Made by a program: the position numbers and the translations under genes. The notes under the pieces were generated by a model that made no database searches, was not told where the DNA came from, and was given only the letters and a program-made list of their open reading frames with translations. Positions 47,853 to 58,608 of a DNA stretch of 64,000 nt are shown here, in pieces. Origin of the DNA: Cycas panzhihuaensis. Taxonomy: Eukaryota; Cycadophyta. The first letter of the stretch is position 1. Every line of letters begins with the position of its first letter. The DNA is taken from assembly GCA_023213395.1 (NCBI GenBank), contig CM041465.1:120473741-120537740 (forward strand), written 5' to 3'.

Positions 47853-48978
47853 TTGGTATTGGAGCCTTGAATCTAGGCTTTAGTAAAAATTTTTTGGAAG
47901 ATTTATTTACACCTTGTTTTCACTAGGCAAGGTGGGCTTGTGATCAAGTTGACCAAGTAGGATTGACCACCGAGCATAGGCATAAGCTTCAAGTGGAATA
48001 TGAGCCATTGTGGTGGCATCATCCACTTCTACCCATGCTTTGAGGGCAAAGCGTGAGGGAATTGTTATGTGCTTGTGCCTACCAGTGGACCAAGGCACCT
48101 TTGAAAATGAGGAGATATTGATTATTTTGAAATTATGGTCTTGAAGTAGAGAGAATTAAGTTGTGGAACATGGATCATGGCATGGAGCTTCTTATTGGCT
48201 TCAAAATGAGTGGTTGTGGGCCCCAAATAGATATTGTATGAGAAGGTTATTCCAATTTTAGGTCTGTAGTATTTGACAGATTTTTGGAGGTCGATTTCAC
48301 TTTTTTGATTATTAATTATCATAAGGGCTAACCCTAGCCTAAAATAATGTGTGATTTAGATGTGCAGCCATATACAAGGAGTGGATGGGCCATTTGGAAG
48401 ATTTAGTTTTTGGAGTTTATTTATTTTCTTCACTCGTTCAAGAAGAGATGTCATTTCTAGAGGCTCCTTTGCCTTGAAGGGAGATAGTTACTGTAGAAGA
48501 TATTCTATCATATTGTGGACGCTTTGTAATAGAGATAAGTTACATCATTGGATACTATTTTATTATATTGTGAAGTTATCATATCTTTTATTAGTTTATT
48601 TCTTTGTGCATTGCCATGCTTAATATCATTTCAATACTTCTTATTTCCAATGCAATTTGGAGTGGCTATTGGTATTCTATTACATTTAATTTTTGATATT
48701 TAGTAGTGTTGACTTAATATCTGTCCTACTAAGATATCCACTTGTCAAGGTTTCCACTGTAGTTTAGGGTGTGTGCTCACGGTCAACATACATATTCATA
48801 TATTAACTTATGCCACATAAGTCCATAGTATAATCATAAAACACAAATAAGCATCATGCATTCCATATTAAATACACATAAATTCCACGTAACTCTGTAA
48901 TTTCATTCAACAATCACTATTTACATCATCTCATACATTCCGTACAATGTTGGGTTGGTTATCCATACCAGACCAGGC

Positions 48979-49140
48979 CCAATAGAATGAATGACTCAGC
49001 TCTCATTGTTGAGAACATCCCATAGAATGAATTGACTCAGCTCTCACTGTTGAGAACATGCCATGGAACTCACTAACTTGGTTCTCACCCTTGAGAACAT
49101 GCCATGGAACTCACTAACTCGACTCTCACTACTAGAATGG
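48979..49140. repeat. 41-bp tandem repeat, four units
   Basis: Each unit runs from CCAT(A/G)GAA through CTCTCA to TTGAGAACATG; units 2 and 3 are 41 bp each, and unit 4 is shorter and most divergent. The units are noncoding. Confidence 0.85.
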
Positions 49141-49397
49141 TGAGAAAAGTACCATAAAATACCCATTTTTGTGCCTTTTGGGTGAATGGGTATGACCCAT
49201 GGTCATAGCCATTCCTTTTCATAACAAATGTACCTTTTAATTTAACACATGATTACAACACTAATTACTCTTTATCACGTCTGTATGACCATTCGTACGT
49301 ATGCCTATGGGTGACGTCATCATTTCTGGAATGTATGGTTCAATTCTAAGTGTGCATTCCGCAATTGTTTCTGTTGGGGAACGCACCTATCATGACC

Positions 49398-49513
49398 ATT
49401 CTTGGGACTGTTTTGGTCATTCTTAGGCCCATTTTGATCATTTCTGGGACCGTTCTAGTTATTTCTGAATTGTTCTGGCTATTTCTGGGCTCGTTTTGTC
49501 CGTTTTGGCCATT
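49398..49513. repeat. 21-bp degenerate minisatellite
   Basis: About five units of the form TTCTGGGACCGTTTTGGTCAT. The multiple-of-three period leaves open frames on both strands (for example 49546-49346, with QNGQNG and KMGLRMTKTVPRM), which are artefacts of the repeat. Confidence 0.8.
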
Positions 49514-49768
49514 TTGCACCTGTAGTGTGTTCCTGTGATGGAACACACAGTTCTATCTACTTTGTTTATTGTTTTCAAGTTCGTTCTTCATCCTGAACGC
49601 TTGCTGAACGGTTCTCCTTTATATTTTAGCTACATTAAATCACAAATAGCCATACGCTCATTCCTTTGGACGCATAAGTGTCAAATTTGTCCACAATAGG
49701 TAGTACTCGAGTATTTTTGCCATTATTTGCTATTGGAATCAACGAGCAACCTTGAAGTGTTGTGGCAA

Positions 49769-50510
49769 CTAGTATCAAAGCGTAACTTTGGCCAATTAGG
49801 ATCTAAAATTTTGAGGTTATAAATAATTGAGTTTTGGAAAAGTGACTATAGATTTGAGTTGACGATATCTATTCTCAACAATTTGAGTGGTTTTACTGCA
49901 TAGTTTGAATCAAAATTGTGAAAGCTATAAAGGTTTTAATTTTGCCATTTATAGGCCTAAAAACTAGCTGTTTCACTTCCTGGTGACCATTGCAAGGGCT
50001 ATAGGTACCCAAATGGTCTCTCTTTTTTTTTTTTGATTCAATGCATGTGAAGTCTACTTTCTACCAAAAGTGGTTCTGTTTAGATTGGATACTGAGATAG
50101 AAAGCTATTAGTAGTTTAGTAAGAGGTGTTGTTGCTGTCCCTGAAACTCTCAATTTTTGGTCAACTTAAATAAGTCACTAGAGAAGTTACTTATCTTCAA
50201 ATTACCTCAAATTGTGTTGATTGGAAGCATCTTTGAGTTTGCTTTCCATCAAAAGGGTTATATTTAGTTTTTATGGTTAGAATACAAGTTATTTTAATTT
50301 TATGGTGATGCTCTATTTTGCCTTAAAGTTTCCATAAATTTCTAGCAATGTTTTTTAATTTCTGATTTTTTGTTTTATTGAGTATAAATTATTTTGGATA
50401 TTTTGGGTAAACACTTATGTTTAAAAGGGCAAAACCAATTTTCTCTAAAGGTAAAGTAATAAAGACATAGATAATGTTATAGAAATGAAGGCCATATTAG
50501 TTAGAATGAG
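49769..50510 (+). other. Leader region related to that of the 38194-41276 element
   Basis: From the degenerate primer site on, the sequence follows 38560-39250 with strong divergence. For example, AAAAGTGGTTCTGTTTAGATTGGATACTGAGATAGAAAG here corresponds to AGAAATGGTTTTGGCTTTATTAGATGTTGAAATAGAAAA there. This implies related LTR families with unrelated LTRs. No coding sequence was recognised before 50511. Confidence 0.55.
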
Positions 50511-50720
50511 ATGAGAGGAAAGGAAAAACAACATAAAGTAACATGTGTTGTCACAAGGCAGGTGGAACCAAAAGAGCATGTACAAGAACATGACATCAAA
50601 GAGGAGGTGTCTACTTGTAAGCAAATCGAAGAAGAGCTAGTTGAAAAGCATGAACCAAGCAAGGAAGAGTCCATTTGCAAGCAATTTGAAGAAGAACTAG
50701 TTGTGATGCATGAGCTCAGT
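50511..50720 (+). pseudogene. ORF with repeated acidic CKQFEEEL units, first part
   Basis: The frame opens MRGKEKQHKVTCVVTRQVEP and then runs through units of about 20 codons: KEEVSTCKQIEEELVEKHEP and KEESICKQFEEELVVMHELS. At 50720 it is cut by the LTR of a copia element; after that insertion the frame resumes at about 55098. It lies about 740 bp downstream of a primer site, where gag is expected, but shows no gag motif. The Cys spacing is one per unit, so it is not a zinc finger. I do not recognise the family; a charged coiled-coil-like repeat protein is a reasonable description. Confidence 0.5.
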
Positions 50721-51085
50721 TGTGGAATAAAGGATCAAATATGGAACTAATAATCATACACTTAACAATGCATCAAAAAGACAAGATGAGATACCAGGTA
50801 GAATTGGTCTACCTATAACTAAAATTTCATTCATTCAGAATGACCTTCAATATAATCTCATCAATACTCTACATCACATATGTTACACTTTAGTATACAT
50901 TTAGGTTCAATAATGGTCCATGAAAGATTTCGTAATTGCCTAACATTTGTCATCACTCCATTTAGGACTAAACTCCCATGAAACATGTTACAAATCCATT
51001 TAGGAATTTAGTAACTCCTATGACACGTCATCAACATTGATGACACATCCCTTAATTCGTCCTCATATGAACATTAATTCCAACA
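50721..51085 (-). repeat. 3' LTR of the gag/RT-less copia element
   Basis: It runs from TGTGGAATAAAGG to TTCCAACA and is followed by TTCCCCCTT, the complement of the polypurine tract. It is collinear with 54722-55094; the right copy has a few extra bases. Confidence 0.85.
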
Positions 51086-51094
51086 TTCCCCCTT

Positions 51095-51780
51095 AATGTT
51101 CATATGCTCAACTAAATTTATCAGACTAGCCTATTGGCAAAGTATCAGGGCTCATTTTTGATTTCCGTTTTTCGTTTACCTTGGGCAATTGAGCTTGTTC
51201 AATGGTCTTCATGTGCCATTTAGGAAATTTGATAGATGGAATGACCTCAGGTTCTTATTGTGTCTCCTAAGTGTCTTCAAATTTCTCCTCCTTAATTTCT
51301 TCCTCCTTTGGCTCAGTCATTGGCTCGACAATCTGCTGATTTGAAGAACTTGATTAAGCATGTTGATCGATCTGCTTTCCTTTGTCTTTCCAAATCTTCC
51401 AGATGTCTAGATCTTGACCTTGACCTATCACTTGCTTGTCAGTCTCTTTGGAGATGACTTCTGCAACTTGTTTGTCATCCTCTTCAAAGATAACCTCCCG
51501 AATTGTATGAACCTTTCTGGTTGTCAACTTGTATATTCAGTACGCTTTCATCTCTTCATTGTACCCAACAAGAATGCCTCTCAAGCTTTTATCAATGACT
51601 TTTTGATGTTCATCTTTGGGAACTTGCATATACTCTGTATTTCCAAAGATCTTGATACGGTTAATTGTAGGCTTACGACCTAACCATGCTTCTTCAAGTG
51701 TTTTATCCCTTATAGCTTTAGTTATGCTCCTGTTTGTCATATAAGTTATTTGTATCAACTGCTTCTGCCCAAAAGATGTC
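51095..51780 (-). pseudogene. Copia integrase C-terminal part and linker
   Basis: The open frame 51758-51537 reads TLEEAWLGRKPTINRIKIFG, then VPKDEHQKVIDKSLRGILVG and EMKAY, the integrase end of copia (TPEEAWxGxKPxxxHLRVFG, KLDxKSxxCIFVGYxxxxKAY). Below it (51530-51130), frames rich in Glu and Lys followed by a PKWHMKTIEQAQLPK stretch match the integrase-RT linker. The polypurine tract follows, so the polyprotein ends at the linker. Confidence 0.75.
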
Positions 51781-52225
51781 TGAGAGATTCTTAGCCTTCA
51801 TCAACACTTTGGCTTTTTCAACTAACATCCAGTTTGTTCTCTCAGCTAACTTGCCCTGATGAGAATCAACACCTTGGCCTTTTCAACCAACATCCTGTTT
51901 GTTCTCTTAGCTAACCTACCCTAATGAGAATAGGCTAATGACATCTGCTTTATGCCATGGTCCTTACAAAACTGGACAAAGGTTATGAAGGTAAATTATC
52001 CCCCATTGTTTGACCTTAGTACTTTGATTTTTTGTCCGCTTTCCTTCTCCACTTACGCCTTAAACTCCTTAAATGTCTTGAACACTTGAGACCTCTCTTT
52101 CAAAGGATAAACCCGTATTTTCTTGGAATAATCATCAATGAAGGTTAAGAGATATTTTGCGTCTCCAAGCAAAGTGTTTAGCATAGGACCATAAATGTCT
52201 GAGTGTACCAAGCTCAACTTTTCAG

Positions 52226-52800
52226 TCACCTTGCCTTTTGGAAATCTTTCCTTATGTTTTCCTTATGCTGCTTCTCATTGATACAAGGATCGTATATGCC
52301 CTTTCCTGCTCTAAACTTTGGGAGACCGTGTATCATATCTAGCTTCTTCATTAACTGAAGGCTCGAGAAATGTAGATGTCCCAACCTCTCATGCCATAAT
52401 TGAATCTTATTTGATACACCTGCAGTCAGATATGATCTTTGATTTACAGACTTACCTAAGAGCTTATAAAGATGATTTTCTCTTACACCTGAAACTATTT
52501 TTCCTTTATGATCATTAATAATCACCTTCTTGTCCTTAAAGAGAACACTCATTCCATTGTTCTCTATCTGACTGACAGAAATTAGATTCTTTTTTAAACT
52601 AAGCATGTACAAAACATTCTCCATATAATAATCATTATGGTCTAGAGTTATAATTGGTACCTCCCCAATGTCCTTGATAGTTAATATTTTATTGTCTCCT
52701 AGAGATACAATATGCCCTAGTGCCTCCCACATGTGCCTGAACCAATCAAGCCTGCCTGTCATGTGTCTGGAAGCACCCGAATTTATATACTAGACATCAT
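52226..52800 (-). pseudogene. Copia protease and gag-pre-integrase domain
   Basis: At about 52785 the protease motif reads INSGASRHMTG, with Asn in place of the catalytic Asp of DSGAS. From 52762 the frame is open for 178 codons: LGDNKILTIKDIGEV, NVLYMLSLKKNLISVSQIEN, and the gag-pre-integrase motif QLWHERLGHLHFSSLQLMKK. Integrase motifs begin afterwards and are lost until 51780. The frame is far better preserved than the surroundings, consistent with a fairly young insertion, but the Asp loss would disable the protease. Confidence 0.85.
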
Positions 52801-52929
52801 TGTACCTTTTATTATGTGTTGCCATACTCTGTTGATTTGCTACATGTTGCAAACTATCTCTATGATGTTGACCAACCTGCAACAATTAACAGCATCTCCT
52901 GATATGTCGTAGGTTTTTGCAATAATGGT

Positions 52930-54707
52930 AGGTTCTCTGAGACATTTTAATTGAGTGGAAAAATAGACATATTCCACTTATTTTTGATGCAAAATGCAAC
53001 AAAATAACTAAAAACTCAAAAACTAGTGGGCATTAAATAGTCCTAAGACCACATACTTAAATTTTATTAATTATTATTGATTGTGGATCCTTCGGTGAGT
53101 ACGCAGAGTACTGGCAAATCACTTTAAATCATTGGACACCATGTAGGGAACCAAAATTTGCCCATATGACCACGCTAGTTATGAAGAACATGAAAAATCA
53201 CAATATAAAAGTATCTTATGTTTCGTCAAAAGATACTTTTGTGACTCAAAAAATGAGATAGCCCTTTTTAACCCATATGACCAGGGGGCTAATTCGACCT
53301 GAACTCAAAATTAAAAAACAATTTAATACAAAACATAACATTACAAAATAAAAAATAATTTTTAGCCTAAGTGTATAAGCAATGGTTGAATCCGTTTGCA
53401 TATGATGATTAGATTTTAATAAATCACACCTGTGATAATTGATGCTTCCCTTGAATCAATTCATTCTCTATGTTTTTGTTTGAATGCAACTCTTCAACTT
53501 TTCTGGTCACAGTGATCAAGTTGTAGTATTCTTTGTCTCCCATTGATCAATGTCTTATATCAAAGATGATCTATGCAATCTATGTGTTTTCGGTGTCGTG
53601 CAGTGGTGATGGCTGGTCTACATTTCTCTTCCAGCAACCCCTTAGTTATGCCCTTTAATAACATTAATAGAAAGTAAATTACAGGGATTCAATCCTCATC
53701 CAAAACCTTTAATTTGCCTTTGGATTTAACTCGGGAGCTCATTTTCTCTTCGCATAGTACCTCACACCCCCTCGCAATAATGAGCAGTTCCTGGACAACT
53801 GCTAGTATCCCTGTGAGATAAAGGATCACGCATATCCTTACGATGTTGAGAATGATTATGGCAACAATCTGGCAAAATGGCGAAGCTCCGAAGAAGAAAA
53901 TGAGGCCTAGAATGGGTAATAGAGAGATATCGGGGGTTTGAAGCTTACAGGACAAGATGCGTAAAGGCAAATTCTATCCTTCATGCAGACCTCAATGCTA
54001 CCATTGCACTAGACCCTACATTCCCGTATTATACAACATAACGAAAGTACAAATACATAGGTGGCTTCCCTATTTTTTCAAAGGTTGAGATGGGCATAAG
54101 TACATTTTGTACATACTCATATTTCAAAGTGTAGAACAACATTTGGGTCTTTCGGCTCTCACAACATTATGATTGCTCTTCAGTTAATCGACCGACCTCA
54201 CCGTCCATTGCCCGATATCCAATGCAATAGTCATAAATACATCATGCATCAGTTAAAACTAAATTTCAAAAGAACCTACAAACATTCCCACTTCAACACT
54301 TGCAGCAAAATTGATGTGGGTTTCTCCTCCATTGCAATGATAAGACTAAGAATGTCTTTGTATGACTATATGCATTACATCAGTCTTCTTCACAATCATG
54401 TGACAATGGTGTGACATACAACATCTAGTGTTGTCTTTGGCATCTTGTTTCAAGACTACACGTCATCTAAAACTTAGTGCCTTTATTGCTATCAATGTCT
54501 CTTGGAAGTAGATCTCAATAAGTTTATCACATCAGATGATTTTCTAACACAAATGCCTCTCTGGTAGCTGTCTAAGGAGACGATAAACACTTCACAATAT
54601 GACTCATAATAGAATTAAAATAAAAAAATGGCTGAATTTTAATCAAACCTACAATATTCCATACATTATTGGCTATAAAAATAATCTACAACAGATAATA
54701 GTGACTT
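52930..54707. other. Non-copia sequence in the place of gag
   Basis: About 1.8 kb between the zinc-knuckle remnant and the primer site shows no gag motif on either strand. Less AT-rich sequence at 53650-54000 holds a 93-codon open frame on the minus strand (53970-53689) with two hydrophobic segments (PILGLIFFFG, IAVVQELLII-like) and a basic end (SSRVKSKGKLKVL). It has no in-frame ATG at its start, so it could be part of an exon or chance. Candidates are a captured host fragment or an unrecognised older insertion. Confidence 0.4.
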
Positions 54708-54721
54708 GCTCTGATGCCAAA

Positions 54722-55094
54722 TGTGAGATAAGGGATTGAATATGGAACTAATAATCATACACTCAACAATGCATCCGAAAGACAAGATGAGATACCAGGT
54801 AGAATTGGTCTACCTATATAATTCAAATTTTATTCATTCATAATGACCTTCAATGCAATCTCATCAATACTCTACATCACATATGTTACACCTCAATATA
54901 CATTTAAGTTCAGTAATGGTCCATGAAGGATTTTTTAATGGCCTGACATTTGTCATCACTCCATGTTGGACTCTAATAACTCCCATGACGCATGTTACAA
55001 ATCCATTTAGGACTTTAGTAACTCCTGTGACACATGTCATCAACATTGATGACACATCCCTCAGTTCGTCCTCATATGAACATTAATTCTAACA
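54722..55094 (-). repeat. 5' LTR of the gag/RT-less copia element
   Basis: It runs from TGTGAGATAAGGG to ATTCTAACA, preceded on the left by GCTCTGATGCCA (54708-54719), the complement of an initiator-Met primer site with one change. The LTR pair differs at a modest number of positions. Confidence 0.87.
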
Positions 55095-55354
55095 ATAGCA
55101 AGGAAGAGTCCACTTGTAAGCGATTTGTAGAAGAGTCAATTGAGATACATGAATTAAGTAAGGAAGAGTCTATTTGTAAGCAATTTAAAGAAGATCCAAT
55201 TGATGTGCATGGAACAAGTTGAAAGACGAAATGGAGAAGATACAAGCACAAAAATCTATTCAGGAACTAGATAAGACATTGAAATATGAAGGACTATACA
55301 CTGTAGATTGATGAAAAGATGTAGTACAACATATAAAGATAATAGGGAGGAGTA
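55095..55354 (+). pseudogene. ORF with repeated acidic units, second part
   Basis: From about 55098 the frame interrupted at 50720 continues: SKEESTCKRFVEESIEIHEL, SKEESICKQFKEDPIDVHGT, then a stop at 55222. Together with 50580-50720, four units of the form KEESxCKxFxEExxxxHEx are recognisable. Beyond the stop, weakly coding sequence (KIQAQKS, KTLKYEGLY) leads to the LTR of the next copia fragment. Confidence 0.5.
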
Positions 55355-55754
55355 TTGAACTTCAACTCAACCTATCATGAACACAAGTATGAAGGAGAAT
55401 TCATCTCAACACTTCACCTACAAGAGACACTTACAACAACATAACTCTAACTCCAATACTCCATGCCAAAACATGAAAATATGACTCTTTATAAAGGAGT
55501 TTGGACAATCAGGATCTCACCACGTCACTGATCAACACTAAAAGACAAATCTGATTAGGACTCTTCTATCTTCAAGGATAAGGATAGAGCCCATCAAAGT
55601 TGACTTCTCACAAGCACATGTGAGAAAAGTCACTACAAGACAAAAGACAATTTTATAATAAAACAAATGAACACTTTAGGATAAAGGCCTAAAGTGACAA
55701 AAATACTAATACCTATGGTCAAGACTTAATGCTTAGGAAATGAAGGTTCTAACA
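55355..55754 (-). repeat. 3' LTR of a truncated copia element
   Basis: Its minus-strand start TGTTAGAACC lies at 55754, directly after a G7 polypurine tract (55755-55761, C on the plus strand). The other end is set at TGAACTTCAAC (55355), tentatively. CTTTATAAAG near 55490 could be the LTR TATA box. Confidence 0.6.
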
Positions 55755-56320
55755 CCCCCCCTGAATGGATACAACATTAAGTCGAATGCTGAGGCCGCTT
55801 CTGAAATGCTTGAACTTCTCTTTCCCAAGTGGCTTGGTGAAGATGTCGGCTAGTTGTTGATCGGTCGGCAACACTCTGATTGTCACAATACAATGGTATT
55901 GGGAGTGTGTGCTCAAGTCCAAGCTCTTCAACAATCCGTTTGAGCCAAATAGCCTCACATGCTGCGTTAACAACAGCTTTGTATTCTGCTTCAGTGGAGG
56001 AAAGCGTAACATTTGGTTGCTTTTTGCAACTCCATGAAACAATAACAGACCCAAGGTTGAAATAATAACCTGAGGTGGATTTCCGGCTATTTTGGCATCC
56101 AACCCAATCTGAATCTGAAAACCCTTCCAGTGTGAAGTTCTTGTTACGTGTGTACTGAAGACCATACTGCAAAGTACCTTTGAGGTATTTGAAGATGCAT
56201 TTTGTAGCATTCCAGTGCCGCTGATTGGGGCTGATCATATATCTTGAGCATATTCCAACCGCATATGAAATGTTAGGTCTAGTGTTAGTCAAGTAGATGA
56301 GACTACCCACTAGTTGCTGT
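55755..56320 (-). pseudogene. Copia RT end and RNase H, 5'-truncated
   Basis: From 56318 the minus strand reads LQQQLVGSLIYLTNTRPNIS (RT end), KCIFKYLKGTLQYGL, GFSDSDWVGCQNSRKSTSGY, VSWSCKKQPNVTLSSTEAEY and LYCDNQSV (RNase H, complete catalytic set), then after a frameshift QQLADIFTKPLGKEKFKHFR. Everything upstream of the VGSLIYL motif is cut off where the LTR of G2 begins, so this copia was probably interrupted by the G2 insertion. Preservation is good apart from one frameshift and sequence loss near 55860-55900. Confidence 0.9.
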
Positions 56321-56330
56321 TGGAGCATAT

Positions 56331-57140
56331 TGTGACACGTTGGGCTATGGGCAGACCAGAGAGAGGCTCGGTATCCTTGGATTGTGCAGTCTGCGACGAA
56401 GGCACGCATGCAAGAAGTAAAGAATTCAGCATTTTGGAGTGCGTATGGCGGTGCGTGCACAGTAAAATGCAACACAGATACGTACCTATAGGCAAAACGC
56501 AAGCAAACATAAGTGGTACGCATGAGAAGACTAGACAGAAGGAAGCTTGGGATGACGTCAGACGTATGTACGGACGTACAGATGAGTTAAGAACGGCGAT
56601 TAAGGGAACTAACCAATGGTTAGGAAGAGGCACGCTGATCGAAAGATACGATTATGACAGTCATAACCCTTTAGCCAAAGGACACCAAAGGAGCGTATTT
56701 AAGAGGCTTCCCAAGGACCATTCGGTTAGGGTGAGAGCCAAGTATACCAGTACGCATTGGTACGGAGACCAGTACGCATGACAACAGCCTAAGCCGTGTA
56801 TTTTGATGGGTACCTCCTGGGTACGCATATGACAGAGTGAATGTATGAGGCTGGAATGCACAGGGAATGCATTCCAACACCTTGTGTAAAAGAACTTATC
56901 GCTTAATAAAATAAGAGTTGCCTGGAAATTGTGGAATGTCTGTGGTTGCAAGGATTGAATGTGGAATATATGCTGATCTCTGTACTGCTATGTGCCGTTG
57001 TGCTATAATCATGTGGAAATATTAATAAATCTGTGTGATCTATGTGGATAATGATGTTGACTATGTCCTAAACTAGACTATAACCCGTGTAACCTTGACA
57101 AGTGTATTGATCTCACAAGGGTGGAATCTCTAAGTCAACA
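56331..57140 (+). repeat. 5' LTR of gypsy G2 with promoter and polyA signals
   Basis: It starts TGTGACACGTTGGG, where the copia reading frame stops, and ends TAAGTCAACA. TATTTAA at 56696-56702 is a likely TATA box and AATAAA at 56905-56910 a likely polyadenylation signal. GTACGCAT occurs four times, at 56516, 56750, 56772 and 56821, around the presumed promoter. With only one LTR in the window, the ends rest on termini and neighbours. Confidence 0.7.
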
Positions 57141-57154
57141 TTGGTTCTATTGCC
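57141..57154 (+). other. Probable primer-binding site of G2
   Basis: TTGGTTCTATTGCC follows the LTR end directly. The TTGG start and GCC end fit a primer site, but the middle departs from the initiator-Met form (TTGGTATCAGAGCC), so either it is damaged or another tRNA is used. Confidence 0.45.
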
Positions 57155-57280
57155 TACGTCCATTGAGGAGGGACAAGTCCCACGAGTTTCAAAAAGAGGA
57201 ATGTGTAAAGGACAGAGGACCTTGGCTGTCGTCGTGATGGCAGGCTGTAACTAAGCCTCCGGTAGCCAGGGGACCTTCCA

Positions 57281-58539
57281 ATGCCACCTAAGAGGCCTTC
57301 AAAGGCGGAAGAGCCACAAAAGGATACTTCACCTAAAGGGAAAGAAACAAGCAGACAGAGGGCGTTACGATGGTCACAAGAGTCAAAACTGAGAAGGGCA
57401 AGGAGATTAAGTTCGCAAAACAACGAGACTAAGGGACAATTCGTTGAAGAATCTGAGGCAAGTGGAGCCCAGACACCTCAAGAACAAGGAGAGGGAACCA
57501 ATGGCGATCGAATGGTACTAACACCAAATTTCAATCAAGGATGACCTGTTTAGCCCAGAATATGAAGAAAAACCAAAAGTGGATGAAGAACATAAAGAAA
57601 CTTTAACAAAAGAGGAAAGTATACTTGTGGAAGACACTCCGAAGGACCTAAGTGATAGCGAGAAGAAGGCGGAGGAAGGTCCCTCGACATATTGGGAAAA
57701 TAAGCTAACAAGGCAGTTTTTTGAGGATTCATCAGACAGGGGGTCTGATGAGTTATATATAACAGTGACATCGTTAACAACACAAGTGCCAGGTGTGTTA
57801 GAATCTATACATCTTAAAACCCCATTTAAGAATCCATTATTTGGGAAAGATAATATTACGGTAAGTCACTCCAATCACATCTCCAAAAGAGAAGAGTGAA
57901 GGGAAGGAGATAGAATCCAGTGAGGAGGAGAAAGGGGAAGAATCACCACCAGGTGGGACACCGGTACAATCTCCCAGGATGGATGATTACAGAGACTTTG
58001 GGAAGTTGATTTTCAATGACACTTCGGATGCAGCCGAACATGTATATCTCTTTCAAAATCTGATTGACATAAAGAAGATTACAGACGAAGACGAAATAAA
58101 GGCCAGATTCACCTGTACATTAAGGGGAGTACCATTGGCCTGGTACAAAGAGTTGGATAAGAAAGATTCATGGGCAAAAATAAAGAAATCCTTCGAGGAA
58201 AGATTCTAGAAATTCAGAAGCAACGAAGCGGTGGAAATTGCCCTTAGAGAAATTAAACAAAGGCCCAGAGAATCAGTATTAACTTATATTAGTAGAATGA
58301 AAATCATTGCGGCCAGTATGATCAATGAAACAATAACAGACCATAATATGAAAAATTATTTTGTCAAAGGACTGAATGAGAAACTGAGGGCTATGATGCA
58401 TGCCCATCCATTAAAGTCATTCAAGAATGCCCAAGATTTAGCACTTGACTTTCAGATGGAGATGGATGCGCAGGCTGGAGGACATGACTCCCTCCTACTG
58501 AGATTACAAGAGGAAATCAGGGAAATCAAACAACACTAG
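57281..58539 (+). pseudogene. Gypsy G2 gag (capsid part)
   Basis: The frame starts MPPKRPSKAEEPQKD at 57281 with a basic, charged N-terminal part. A frameshift near 57535 leads into a Glu/Asp-rich stretch (57579-57899), and a second near 57880 leads to the capsid core at 57979. The Retrotrans_gag motif is clear: FTCTLRGVPLAWYKEL, DSWAKIKKSFEERF, a TAG stop at 58207-58209, then ESVLTYISRMKIIA and NYFVKGLNEKLRAMMH. A TAG stop at 58537 ends the piece. Gag forms the element particle. Confidence 0.85.
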
Positions 58540-58608
58540 TGTAATCGACCCTTCTACCAGGTGGGAGTACCAGAAGAGGAATCATAATTAGAAGCCCTAA
58601 GAAAGGAA

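Larger units (their letters stand above)
48770..49768 (+). repeat. Probable LTR containing two tandem-repeat arrays
   Basis: The end GTTGTGGCA (49768) is followed after a few bases by AGTATCAAAGCG (49772-49783), a degenerate initiator-Met primer site, and then by leader sequence related to that of the element at 38194. The start at TGTGTGCTCACGG (48770) is a guess. The stretch contains four 41-bp units (48979-49140) and a ~21-bp minisatellite (49398-49513). Confidence 0.45.
50721..55094 (-). mobile_element. Copia element with LTRs but without gag and RT
   Basis: LTRs at 50721-51085 (365 bp) and 54722-55094 (373 bp) are very similar. On the minus strand: primer site at 54719-54708 (TGGCATCAGAGC), protease/gag-pre-integrase (52800-52226), integrase part (51780-51537), polypurine tract (AAGGGGGAA, 51094-51086). 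The integrase linker runs almost straight into the tract, so RT and RNase H are absent. Gag is absent except for a damaged zinc knuckle (about 52925-52895); in its place lie about 1.8 kb of unrelated sequence (52930-54707). Insertion cut the repeat ORF between HELS and SKEES. Flanking 5-mers TCAGT and ATAGC are only partly alike. Confidence 0.85.

Noticed and set aside
48979-49140. Direct repeats considered as a CRISPR-like array
   Set aside because: The units are contiguous with no unique spacers, and the context is a plant genome. It is a minisatellite-like tandem repeat.
49346-49546. Open frames on both strands over the 21-bp repeat
   Set aside because: A repeat period divisible by three keeps frames open by chance; there is no start context or family resemblance.
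53689-53970. 93-codon minus-strand frame as a membrane-protein gene
   Set aside because: It has no ATG at its start (a stop precedes the TTG), no recognised family, and lies inside a transposon. It is kept only as a possible captured exon.
56310-56781. Frames on both strands across 56314-56781 as a gene
   Set aside because: They lie in the G2 LTR, with no family resemblance and TATA and polyA signals on the plus strand.
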